This document shows, in pieces, positions 24,675 through 32,284 of a DNA stretch of 57,172 nt. The first letter of the stretch is position 1; every line of letters begins with the position of its first letter. The stretch lies in contig CAKTQV010000013.1 in NCBI GenBank assembly GCA_934597255.1, forward strand, positions 1 to 57,172, in the 5' to 3' direction. Under the pieces are notes generated by a model that did no database searches, had not been told where the DNA came from, and saw nothing but the letters and a program-made list of their open reading frames with translations. This stretch comes from an uncultured Oscillospiraceae bacterium (GTDB taxonomy: Bacteria > Bacillota > Clostridia > Oscillospirales > Oscillospiraceae). The position numbers and the translations under genes are program-made.

Positions 24675-26613
24675 GAAGTACCCGCATCTGTTTGAGCCTC
24701 TGTATCTGCCGGGGCTGACGCTGAAAAACCGCATTTTCTCCTCCCCCACCTCCGTTGCGGAGCTCGGGCCGAACGAGAGCTTTTCCACGGAGAACATCGA
24801 GTACTACAAGATGCGCGCCGCCTCCGGCGCCGCCCTCGTCGTGCTCGGCGAGGTCATGGTCGATCTGGAGCACGGCCGCTCTCATCCCGAGCAGGTCGGC
24901 ATCAACGAGCCCCATGCCCGCACCTTCATGACCAAGGTCGCCGACGCCATCCATTCCCATGGCGCAGCCGCCTCCGTCGAGCTGGATCACGGCGGATGCC
25001 TGGCGCTGCCCGACGGCCTGGAGGACGGCAAGGCCTACGGCCCCTCCGCATTCGACGACGAGTGGGGCGACCACATCTACGAGATGAGTGAGGAGCAGAT
25101 CCTCTACGCCGCGGACAAGTACGCCGAGGCCGCCGCCAACGCCAAGCGCTTCGGCTTCGACATGGTCATGCTTCACGCCGGCCACGGCTGGCTCATCCAC
25201 CAGTTCCTGTCCCCCATCACCAACAAGCGCACGGACAAATGGGGCGGCAGCGATGAAAACCGCATGCGCTTCATGCTGCTCGTCGTGGATAAGGTCCGCG
25301 CCGCGGTCGGCCGGAATTTACCCATCGACATCCGCATCTCCGGCGACGAATTCTGCGAGGAGGGCTACCATCTCGATTTCGGCGTGAAGATCGCCAAGGC
25401 TCTCGACGGCAAGGTGGACATGATCCACGTCTCCGGCGGCACACAGCAGATCCCCTGGACCTACTGCACCATGCACCCCTCGCCCTACAAAAAGGACATG
25501 GAGATGCTCCCGCTTGCCGCGGAGATCAAAAAGCACGTCTCCGTCCCCGTCTGCACGGTGGGCGCGTTCAACTTCGGCTGGCAGATGGAAGACGCCATCG
25601 CCTCCGGCAAGGCCGACTGCGTGGCCATCGGCCGCGAGCTTCTCGCGGACAACATGCTCATCCGCAAGATACGCGACGGCCACGAGGACGACATCACGCC
25701 CTGCATGCGCTGCTATGAGTGCCTGGGCGGCATGGTGAAAAACGACAACATGCGCTGCGCCGTCAATCCCCTGATCGGCCGCGAGCACGAGATATTCCAC
25801 CCCATCCCCACGAACCACCGGAAAAAGGTCCTTATCGCCGGCGGCGGCCCCGGCGGCATGCAGGCCGCTCTCGAGGCTCACAGCCGCGGCCACGAGGTCA
25901 TTCTCTGCGAGGCCGGCCCCAAGCTCGGCGGCGCGCTGAAGTTCGCCGACAGCGGCGTGGACTTCAAGCAGCCGCTCAAGCGCTACCGCGATTCGCAGGT
26001 ACGCAAGGTCATGGCGCTGCCCATCGACATCCGTCTGAACACCCGCGTGGACGAGGCTCTCGTGGCCGAGGTCAAGCCCGACGTTCTCATCGCGGCCGTC
26101 GGCGCGAAGCCCCTCATCCTGCCCCTGCCCGGCGCGGACGGGGATAACGTCGTCATCGGCGCGGACATCATGCCCGACACGCCCATCGGCGAGCGCGTCG
26201 TCGTCATCGGCGGCGGCTTCATCGGCTGCGAGGAGGGCATCGTTCTGGCCCGCGAGGGCAAGGACGTCACCGTTGTGGAAATGACGGACGAGCTGGCAGT
26301 GGAATCGAACTTTATCTACCGCATCGCGCTGCTGCACGAGGTCGAGGTGTCCGGGCTGAAAAAGGCCATGGGTCTGAAGTGCACCCGCATCACCAAGGAG
26401 GGCGTCTACGCTCTCGATCGTGACAACAACGAGCATTTCCTCCCGGCGGACACCGTCGTCATGGCGGCCGGCATGAAGCCCTGCACGGACGAGGTGGAAC
26501 GCCTGCGCCCACTGTGCGTGAATTTCTACGCCATCGGCAACTGCGTCAAGGGCGGCACCATCATGAAGGCCACCCGCGAAGGCCACGACGCCGTCGTGGA
26601 CATGGGTCTGTAA
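24667..26613 (+). CDS. NADH:flavin oxidoreductase, BaiH/BaiCD/2,4-dienoyl-CoA reductase type
   Basis: 648 residues in three parts: an FMN-binding TIM barrel (1-340) of the old-yellow-enzyme family with the substrate-binding 'MLHAGHGWLIHQFLSP' (His170, His173); a [4Fe-4S] site (Cys346, Cys349, Cys352, Cys364); and an FAD/NAD(P) domain with dinucleotide motifs GGGPGG (392-397) and 'VVVIGGGFIGCEEG'. The architecture is that of 2,4-dienoyl-CoA reductase and the bile-acid enzymes BaiCD and BaiH, which reduce activated C=C bonds with NAD(P)H. It ends the SnoaL operon. Together they suggest reductive removal of an oxygen or double bond from a ring compound such as a steroid, flavonoid or cinnamate-like molecule. 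The substrate is inferred only at this level. Confidence 0.9.
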   Translation: MHEKYPHLFEPLYLPGLTLKNRIFSSPTSVAELGPNESFSTENIEYYKMRAASGAALVVLGEVMVDLEHGRSHPEQVGINEPHARTFMTKVADAIHSHGAAASVELDHGGCLALPDGLEDGKAYGPSAFDDEWGDHIYEMSEEQILYAADKYAEAAANAKRFGFDMVMLHAGHGWLIHQFLSPITNKRTDKWGGSDENRMRFMLLVVDKVRAAVGRNLPIDIRISGDEFCEEGYHLDFGVKIAKALDGKVDMIHVSGGTQQIPWTYCTMHPSPYKKDMEMLPLAAEIKKHVSVPVCTVGAFNFGWQMEDAIASGKADCVAIGRELLADNMLIRKIRDGHEDDITPCMRCYECLGGMVKNDNMRCAVNPLIGREHEIFHPIPTNHRKKVLIAGGGPGGMQAALEAHSRGHEVILCEAGPKLGGALKFADSGVDFKQPLKRYRDSQVRKVMALPIDIRLNTRVDEALVAEVKPDVLIAAVGAKPLILPLPGADGDNVVIGADIMPDTPIGERVVVIGGGFIGCEEGIVLAREGKDVTVVEMTDELAVESNFIYRIALLHEVEVSGLKKAMGLKCTRITKEGVYALDRDNNEHFLPADTVVMAAGMKPCTDEVERLRPLCVNFYAIGNCVKGGTIMKATREGHDAVVDMGL

Positions 26614-26671
26614 AATCCGACCGGCGGTGCGGGCGGCGCCCGCACCGCCGAACGAACGCACGGAGGTATAC

Positions 26672-26857
26672 ATGAGCGAAACCAGATATCCCGTATGGGC
26701 ACAGGACAAGCCCGTTATCGATGACAGCCAGATCACAGAAACGACCGTAGCCGACGTTGTGATCGTCGGCAGCGGCAACGCCGGTCTGCTGGCCGCGGCC
26801 GCAGCGCCGCCGTGCTATGATGCGGTTGTATCTTCCGGTTGCTGCTTCCGATTATAG
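26672..26857 (+). pseudogene. Truncated FAD-dependent oxidoreductase (N-terminus only)
   Basis: A strong ribosome site (CGGAGG) and ATG start a frame reading MSETRYPVWAQDKPV, followed by the FAD dinucleotide-binding strand 'ADVVIVGSGNAGLLAAAAA', as at the start of fumarate-reductase/FAD_binding_2 flavoproteins. Homology then stops abruptly near 26810 and the frame ends after 61 codons. The rest of a gene of about 1.4 kb is missing, so this is a deletion or rearrangement scar. It follows the OYE gene by 58 bp and was probably the fifth operon gene. Confidence 0.75.
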
Positions 26858-26932
26858 CTTCCGGTTGTAACAATCGGCCAAGGGAATTTGAGGAGATTTT
26901 TTTGAACTTTTTGTAAACAGCGGGGTTTTACG

Positions 26933-27331
26933 ATGATCTATACAATGATGCAGGTCTGCAAAGAGACGGGCATGACCTATCAGGCGCTGAAGTTTTACTG
27001 CAACGAGGGGCTGATCCCCAACGTCAAGCGCGATAAAAACAACCGGCGCGTGTTCGATGAGCACGACGTCGCATGGATCAGCAGCCTGACGTGCCTGAAA
27101 AAATGCGGCATGAGCATTCAGGAAATGAAGGATTACCTTGCCCTGTGCCTGCAGGGCGAAGGTACCATTCCGCAGCGCAAGGAGATGCTGGCGCGCAAGC
27201 AGGAGACGCTGCATGCGGCCATGCGGGAGCTGCAGGAGAGCATTGCGTATATCGACTGGAAGCAGAACTTCTATGATGAGGTCCTCTCCGGCAAGCGCCC
27301 GTATGAGAGCAATCTGATCCCCAGGGAGTAA
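26933..27331 (+). CDS. MerR-family transcriptional regulator
   Basis: 132 residues. The N-terminal winged HTH reads 'MMQVCKETGMTYQALKFYCNEGLIPNVKRDKNNRRVFDE' (split by its wing), followed by the second recognition segment 'DVAWISSLTCLKKCGMSIQEM' and a coiled-coil dimerisation helix (about 80-115). No Cys cluster typical of metal sensors is seen, so it is of the small-molecule or stress type. No strong ribosome site precedes the ATG. It directly follows the broken flavoprotein, so it may be a regulator brought close by the same deletion. Confidence 0.8.
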   Translation: MIYTMMQVCKETGMTYQALKFYCNEGLIPNVKRDKNNRRVFDEHDVAWISSLTCLKKCGMSIQEMKDYLALCLQGEGTIPQRKEMLARKQETLHAAMRELQESIAYIDWKQNFYDEVLSGKRPYESNLIPRE

Positions 27332-27361
27332 TAAACAAGCCGCCGCATCCGTCCATACGAT

Positions 27362-27399
27362 AAACGAAGCGAGACTTCCTCGGAAGTCTCGCTTCGTTT
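27362..27399. terminator. Perfect 38-bp hairpin after the MerR gene
   Basis: Arms of 18 bp (AAACGAAGCGAGACTTCC and its complement) with a 2-nt centre. The flanking T run is only three, so it may act as a bidirectional terminator between convergent genes or as an mRNA 3'-end stabiliser. Confidence 0.65.
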
Positions 27400-27430
27400 G
27401 AATGCCCATTTCTTCGCGTCCACGCTTTCC

Positions 27431-28066
27431 CTAGACGGTCAGATACATTTTCAGCGTCGGATGCATCCGCTCAAACAGCCGCGCGCACGCGTCCAGCACC
27501 GGCTCGGGAAGCGCCCCGTACCAGCGACTGTTCCGCAGCCGCGCCTGCGTCTGCTCCGCGAACTCGCTGTCGCCGTAATAATAGATCTTCACGTCGCAGC
27601 CGTTTTTCCGGCCGGAAAATACAAAGCCGGTCGTCCCGTCGTCGAGCTTCACGGCGTAATAGGGCCGGCTTATGAACGAATAGTCCTTCTGGCCCATCCA
27701 GCCGCCGCTCTCTGCCGCCGCGGGATAAAATACCTGCCCCGCCTCGTACGTCCCGAGCTGGTGGCCGTCCGCCGCGCTGTACGTCCTGCCGGTGTCCATA
27801 TCGTAATACGACGCCGCGCCCCAGACGCTTTTCTTCGACGTGTCCATGATCCTTCCGCCGGTCCGCATTTCGTAATACGCAACGTTGTTTTCGTCCACCT
27901 TGACGCTGTAGCTGTAATCATAGCCGATCGCCCACATGAGCGCCGCCGCAATGCACGCGAACAGCCCCAGCAGGCGCAGAAGCGGCCGCCGGTTCAGCCC
28001 CGCGGCGAACACGATGGCCGCGAGCAGCAGAAAGCCGCACAGGCACAGATACAGCCCGGCGTTCAT
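27431..28066 (-). CDS. Two-span membrane protein, unknown function
   Basis: 211 residues. Two hydrophobic helices (about 5-24 and 29-46) precede an external domain rich in Tyr and Gly ('SYYDMDTGRTYSAADGHQLG', 'DYSFISRPYYAVKLDDG'). No family is recognised. The ATG has GGAGG 7 nt upstream, which makes this the likely start even though the frame is open for another 20 codons. It overlaps the end of a second small membrane-protein frame on the same strand, so the two may have been one gene. Confidence 0.6.
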   Translation of the reverse strand: MNAGLYLCLCGFLLLAAIVFAAGLNRRPLLRLLGLFACIAAALMWAIGYDYSYSVKVDENNVAYYEMRTGGRIMDTSKKSVWGAASYYDMDTGRTYSAADGHQLGTYEAGQVFYPAAAESGGWMGQKDYSFISRPYYAVKLDDGTTGFVFSGRKNGCDVKIYYYGDSEFAEQTQARLRNSRWYGALPEPVLDACARLFERMHPTLKMYLTV

Positions 28067-28316
28067 CCCCCGCCCTCCGACGAAAAAGCGAACAGCCGAG
28101 GCAAGCGCGAAGCGCGGCGATCCCATCGGCCGCGCGCCCCCTGCGCTCCGGCCTTGTGAAGGCGATCAGCACATACGTCGCCCAGACGGCCGCGTCCAGC
28201 ACGATGAACAGCAGCGCCAGAAACTTCGCGGCGCTTGCGAAAAAGACTATGCCACCGAGGATCGCGGCCGCGATCCATGCGACCGCCTCAAAGCTGACAA
28301 GAACAACAATGCCCAT
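27918..28316 (-). CDS. Small membrane protein, 3' end uncertain (possible frameshift)
   Basis: The ATG at 28316 has GGGAGGATGG upstream. The first ~55 residues hold two hydrophobic helices ('AVAWIAAAILGGIVFFASAA', 'FLALLFIVLDAAVWATYVLI'). After 'AFTRPERRG' the frame becomes Arg/Ala-rich, unlike a real protein, and continues to 27918 across the start of the next gene. A GGGGG run near 28137 in the junction is a plausible slip site: a one-base change would join this frame to the downstream protein as a four-helix protein. Either a decayed or slipped gene or two overlapping genes. Confidence 0.4.
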   Translation of the reverse strand: MGIVVLVSFEAVAWIAAAILGGIVFFASAAKFLALLFIVLDAAVWATYVLIAFTRPERRGRAADGIAALRACLGCSLFRRRAGDERRAVSVPVRLSAARGHRVRRGAEPAAASAPAGAVRVHCGGAHVGDRL

Positions 28317-28345
28317 ATTTCCATCCTCCCGGATGTAAGCGTTCC

Positions 28346-28375
28346 CTCTCTCCGGCCGGGCCCGGCCGGAGAGAG
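28346..28375. repeat. Perfect 30-bp GC-rich palindrome
   Basis: CTCTCTCCGGCCGGG followed directly by its reverse complement, with no loop. It lies just after the gdhA stop on the minus strand and lacks a T tract. Probably an mRNA-protecting or terminating hairpin, or a cruciform-forming site. Confidence 0.7.
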
Positions 28376-28387
28376 ACGCCGGATGCT

Positions 28388-29734
28388 TCAGAATATGCCC
28401 TGGCAGAGCATGGCCTTCGACGCCTTGAGGAAGCTGGCCACGTTCGCGCCGACGATCAGATCGCCGGGATGCCCCGCGGCCACGGACGCCTCGTAGACCG
28501 AGTCGTATATGCCGCGCATGATGCCGTGCAGCCTTTCGTCCACTTCCTCGAAGCTCCAGAACAGGCGCATGCTGTTCTGGCTCATCTCCAGCGCGGAGGT
28601 GGAAACGCCGCCGGCGTTGGCCGCCTTGGCCGGGCCGACCGGGATGCCGGCCTTCTGCAGCATATGCTCCGCCTCGATGGTGCAGGGCATATTGGCTCCC
28701 TCGCACAAAAGAAGCGTTCCGTTTTTGATCAGCAGCTCGGCCTCGGCCGTGTCCACCTCGTTCTGCGTCGCGCAGGGCAGCGCGATATCGCAGGGAACGG
28801 ACCAGATGCCGCGGCAGCCCTCCGTATAGCGCGCGCCGGGCACCTCGTCGGCATAGACGCGGATGCGCTCGCGGCGGCGCTGCTTGATGTCCTTGAGGAC
28901 GTTGAGGCGGATGCCGTTGGGGTCGAAGACATAGCCGTCGGAATCGCTCATGGACACGACCTTCGCGCCGAGCTGCTGCGCCTTTTCCGCCGCGTAAGTG
29001 GCCACGTTGCCGCTGCCGGAGACGACGACGGTTTTGCCCTGGAAGCTGGTGTTGAGCTGGCGGCGGAGGACCTCGTCGGCAAAATAGCAGATGCCGTAGC
29101 CCGTGGCCTCGGTGCGCGCGGCGGAGCCGCCGTAGCAGGGATCCTTGCCGGTGATGGCCGCGGCGTCAAAGCGGGTCGTGATACGGCGGAGCTGGCCGAA
29201 CATATAGCCGACCTCCCGCTCGCCCACGCCGATATCGCCGGCCGGGATATCCGTGAACTGGCCGATGTGGCGGTGCAGCTCCATCATGAAGCTCTGGCAG
29301 AAGCGCATGACCTCGCCGTCGGATTTGCCGCGCGGGTCAAAGTCGGAGCCGCCCTTGCCGCCGCCGATGGGCAGCGTCGTCAGCGCGTTTTTCAAAACCA
29401 TCTCGAAGCCGAGGAATTTGATGATCGACTGGTTCACGCTCGGATGGAAGCGCAGACCGCCCTTGTACGGGCCGATGGCGGAGTTATACTGCACGCGGTA
29501 GCCGCGGTTCACCTGTACCCGTCCGGCGTCGTCCACCCAGGTGACGCGGAAGGATATCATCCGGTCCGGCTCCACAAAGCGTTCGAGTATGCCGTTTTCC
29601 TCCCATTCCGGGTGCTCGTCCACGATCCCCTCCAGACTCTCCAGGAATTCACGGATGCACTGGTGGAATTCGTGCTCGGCCGGGTCGCGGCTGACGACCT
29701 GATCGTATACGCGCTGCAGGTAAGCGTTTTTCAT
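28388..29734 (-). CDS. gdhA: Glutamate dehydrogenase (hexameric, about 450-residue class)
   Basis: 448 residues. Interconverts glutamate with 2-oxoglutarate and ammonium. The active-site segments are intact: 'YKGGLRFHPSVN' (91-102), 'LPIGGGKGGSDFDPRGKS' with catalytic Lys127, the nucleotide fold 'VVVSGSGNVATYAAEKA', and 'NAGGVSTSALEMSQN'. The length and 'SDFDP' motif are those of the small hexameric enzymes, usually NADP-linked. ATG 29734 has AAAGGAGC upstream. A strong promoter precedes it and it is divergent from the liv operon; both may serve amino-acid fermentation. Confidence 0.95.
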   Translation of the reverse strand: MKNAYLQRVYDQVVSRDPAEHEFHQCIREFLESLEGIVDEHPEWEENGILERFVEPDRMISFRVTWVDDAGRVQVNRGYRVQYNSAIGPYKGGLRFHPSVNQSIIKFLGFEMVLKNALTTLPIGGGKGGSDFDPRGKSDGEVMRFCQSFMMELHRHIGQFTDIPAGDIGVGEREVGYMFGQLRRITTRFDAAAITGKDPCYGGSAARTEATGYGICYFADEVLRRQLNTSFQGKTVVVSGSGNVATYAAEKAQQLGAKVVSMSDSDGYVFDPNGIRLNVLKDIKQRRRERIRVYADEVPGARYTEGCRGIWSVPCDIALPCATQNEVDTAEAELLIKNGTLLLCEGANMPCTIEAEHMLQKAGIPVGPAKAANAGGVSTSALEMSQNSMRLFWSFEEVDERLHGIMRGIYDSVYEASVAAGHPGDLIVGANVASFLKASKAMLCQGIF

Positions 29735-29783
29735 TTCATGCTCCTTTCTCGGCTGACCGTTTGAGATCAATCTTACCTATTAA

Positions 29784-29812
29784 ATGATATGCGGCGGCAA
29801 TTTATCTGTCAA
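29784..29812 (-). promoter_or_regulatory. Promoter of gdhA
   Basis: Minus strand TTGACA (complement of 29807-29812), 17-nt spacer, TATCAT (complement of 29784-29789). Confidence 0.75.
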
Positions 29813-29920
29813 GCGAAAACCCCGGTTTTCCGTCCGATCGCGCCGCTTCGTGAAAAAACAACCGGTTTTCCCGCGCGTTTTCCCTCCCCTTTGTGCAAAA
29901 CGTCAAATGTAAAAAATATC

Positions 29921-29949
29921 TTGCATCCGCCGCTTTAGCGTGCTATAGT
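29921..29949 (+). promoter_or_regulatory. Promoter of the liv operon
   Basis: TTGCAT, 17-nt spacer, TATAGT preceded by TGC (extended -10). The ~95-nt leader contains a GCCGTCC/GGACGGC hairpin at about 29994-30017. Confidence 0.65.
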
Positions 29950-30047
29950 GTCTGTATTGCAAAAGCATTTGTCTTTCACAGGCAAACAAAGAAAGCCGTC
30001 CGTCCGATATGGACGGCAAAGCAAATCGACAAAGGGAGGAAACCAAT

Positions 30048-31226
30048 ATGAAGAAAATCCTGGCTCTGATCCTTGCGCTGTGCATGGTATTCGCGCTGTG
30101 CGCCTGCGGCAGCTCCGACAGCGGCGCCAAGAAGGACGGCGACACCGTCGTCATCGGCGTGTTTGAGCCTCTGTCCGGCGACAACGGCGCCGGCGGCAAG
30201 CAGGAAGTCCTCGGCATGCAGTATGCCAATTCCGTGTGCCCCACCGTTGAGATCGGCGGCAAGACGTACAACGTCGAGCTGGTCGTCTCCGACAACGAGT
30301 CGTCCCCCGAAAAGGCCGTGTCCGCCGCGAGCAAGCTCGTCTCCGCGGGCGCTTCCATCGTTCTCGGTTCCTACGGCTCGTCCGTGGCCATCGCCGGCGC
30401 CGACACCTTCGGCGATGCCGGCATCCCCGTCATCGGCGTCACCTGCACCAACCCGCAGGTCACCGAGGGCAACGACCACTACTTCCGCATCTGCTTCCTC
30501 GATCCCTTCCAGGCCACCGTTCAGGCCAACTTCGCCCACGATGAGCTCGGCGCGTCGGTCGCCTACTGCCTCGGCATGCTCGGCAACGACTACGACCAGG
30601 GCCTGATCAACTACTTCAAGGAAGCCGCCGAGGCGCTCGGCATAGAAGTTATTGCCGAGTCCTTCCCCGAAGGCAACTCCGACTTCACCTCCTATCTGAC
30701 CAACGCCAAGAACGCCGGCGCTGAGGTCATCTTTGCCCCCACCTCCATCAGCTACGCCCAGCTCATCGTTGAGCAGGCCGCCGCGCAGGGCATCAACATC
30801 CCCATCTGCGCCCCCGACACCTGGGACTCCAACGTCGTCCTGGCCGCCGCGCAGGGCACCGACCTCAACATCAACGTCTCCACCTTCTACGCCGAGGGCG
30901 GCGACCCCGAATTTGAGGAAGGCATCAAGAAGTGGATAAACGAGAACTCCGAAGCGCTGGCCAACAACGGCGGCAACGACATGATCGCGGCCGTCACCGT
31001 CATGGGCTACGACGCTTACTTCACCGCTCTTGAGGCGCTCAAGGCCGCCGGCTCCACCGACGCGGCCGACGTGCTGGCCGCCCTGCCCGGCGTGACCTAC
31101 ACCGGCGTTTCCGGCAGCATCGCCTTTGACGAGATCGGCGACGCCATCCGCGACACCGCCTTCATCAAGCGCGCCAACACCTCGGACAACGTTTGGGATT
31201 TCGTCGCCGTGCAGACCGTCGGCTGA
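30048..31226 (+). CDS. livK: Branched-chain amino acid ABC transporter, substrate-binding lipoprotein
   Basis: 392 residues. A lipoprotein signal (MKKILALILAL..., lipobox LCAC with Cys20) anchors it to the membrane outer face. The mature part has the type I periplasmic-binding fold of the LivK/Peripla_BP_6 family: 'VIGVFEPLSGDNGAGGKQ', 'VVSDNESSPEKAVSAASKLV', 'VSAGASIVLGSYGSS' and 'CAPDTWDSNVV'. GGGAGG precedes the ATG. It is first of five genes and is followed by a hairpin that may allow higher expression of the binding protein than of the membrane parts. The ligand could be leucine/isoleucine/valine or another compound. Confidence 0.9.
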   Translation: MKKILALILALCMVFALCACGSSDSGAKKDGDTVVIGVFEPLSGDNGAGGKQEVLGMQYANSVCPTVEIGGKTYNVELVVSDNESSPEKAVSAASKLVSAGASIVLGSYGSSVAIAGADTFGDAGIPVIGVTCTNPQVTEGNDHYFRICFLDPFQATVQANFAHDELGASVAYCLGMLGNDYDQGLINYFKEAAEALGIEVIAESFPEGNSDFTSYLTNAKNAGAEVIFAPTSISYAQLIVEQAAAQGINIPICAPDTWDSNVVLAAAQGTDLNINVSTFYAEGGDPEFEEGIKKWINENSEALANNGGNDMIAAVTVMGYDAYFTALEALKAAGSTDAADVLAALPGVTYTGVSGSIAFDEIGDAIRDTAFIKRANTSDNVWDFVAVQTVG

Positions 31227-31249
31227 TCCTTCTACAGCGTCTTCATCAA

Positions 31250-31277
31250 AAAGCGGGGGCAGTTTTGCCCCCGCTTT
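31250..31277 (+). terminator. Attenuating hairpin between livK and livH
   Basis: An 11-bp perfect stem (AAAGCGGGGGC with GCCCCCGCTTT) around AGTTTT, without a full T tract. Typical of binding-protein operons, where it stabilises the first cistron and lowers readthrough. Confidence 0.65.
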
Positions 31278-31379
31278 ACCCCGGAACGGGCCGCGTTCCC
31301 GTCAAGCGTATATATGCGCTCCCACGCCCCGTGGAGGCGGACGTATACGCTTGGAAATAAAGATTTCGGAGGCTTATCC

Positions 31380-32273
31380 ATGGCAAACTTCTTTCAGGCC
31401 AATCTGCCGTACATACTGACCGGCATCTCCGTCGGCGGACAGTATGCCCTCATCGCCATCGGCTACACGATGGTCTACGGCATTCTGCGCCTCATCAACT
31501 TCGCCCACGGCGACGTGTTTATGGTCGCCGGCCTCGTGATGGTCTACGCCACCACGGCCATGCCCATGTACCTGTCCATTCCGCTGGTCATCGTCGTGAC
31601 CGTGCTGCTCGGCTTCGTCATCGAGCGCGTGGCGTACAAGCCGCTGCGCTCCGCGCCGCGTATGTCCGTGATGATCTCCGCCATCGGCGTGAGCTATCTG
31701 CTGCAGAACTGCGCGCTGTACTTCACGGGCGGTCTGGCGCAGATCTACCCCGCGATCCCCTGGCTGTCCGACTCCGTGACCATCGGCACCGCCACCACCA
31801 AGATCGTCACGCTGGTGACCCCGGTGCTGACGCTCGTGCTCGTTGTGGCGCTGAGCCTGTTCATCAAAAAGACGAAGATCGGCATGGCCATGCGCGCGGT
31901 ATCGAAGGATTTTGAGACGAGCCAGCTCATGGGCATCCGCATCAACGCGGTCATTTCCATGACGTTCATCATCGGCTGCTTCCTGGCGGCCATCGGCTCG
32001 CTGCTGTATTTCACGAACTATCCCTCCGTCATCCCGACGTCCGGCTCCATGCCGGGTCTGAAGGCCTTCGTCGCGGCGGTGTTCGGCGGCATCGGCTCCA
32101 TCCCCGGCGCGGTCATCGGCGCGTTTATCATCGGCATCTGCGAAAACATCATCAAGGGCCTCGGCTCGAGCTGGACGATCTTCTCCGACGCGTTCACGTT
32201 CGTGCTGCTGATCCTTGTTCTTCTCGTCAAGCCCACCGGCATCTTCGGCGAGAAGGCCACGGACAAGGTCTGA
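31380..32273 (+). CDS. livH: Branched-chain amino acid ABC transporter permease LivH
   Basis: 297 residues, about eight transmembrane segments. Early 'VGGQYALIAIGYTMVYGILRLINFAHGD' (spanning two helices) is the hallmark of LivH, and 'FVAAVFGGIGSIPGAVIG' is the conserved ATPase-coupling region. CGGAGG 7 nt before the ATG. Forms the channel with LivM. Confidence 0.93.
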   Translation: MANFFQANLPYILTGISVGGQYALIAIGYTMVYGILRLINFAHGDVFMVAGLVMVYATTAMPMYLSIPLVIVVTVLLGFVIERVAYKPLRSAPRMSVMISAIGVSYLLQNCALYFTGGLAQIYPAIPWLSDSVTIGTATTKIVTLVTPVLTLVLVVALSLFIKKTKIGMAMRAVSKDFETSQLMGIRINAVISMTFIIGCFLAAIGSLLYFTNYPSVIPTSGSMPGLKAFVAAVFGGIGSIPGAVIGAFIIGICENIIKGLGSSWTIFSDAFTFVLLILVLLVKPTGIFGEKATDKV

Positions 32274-32284
32274 GGAGGCGCATC

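Noticed and set aside
26672..26857. 61-residue frame as a genuine small protein
   Set aside because: It ends inside the FAD-binding motif of a much larger family, so it is a truncated gene.
27362..27399. Large palindrome as an insertion-sequence end
   Set aside because: No partner copy or transposase nearby; position between convergent genes fits a terminator.
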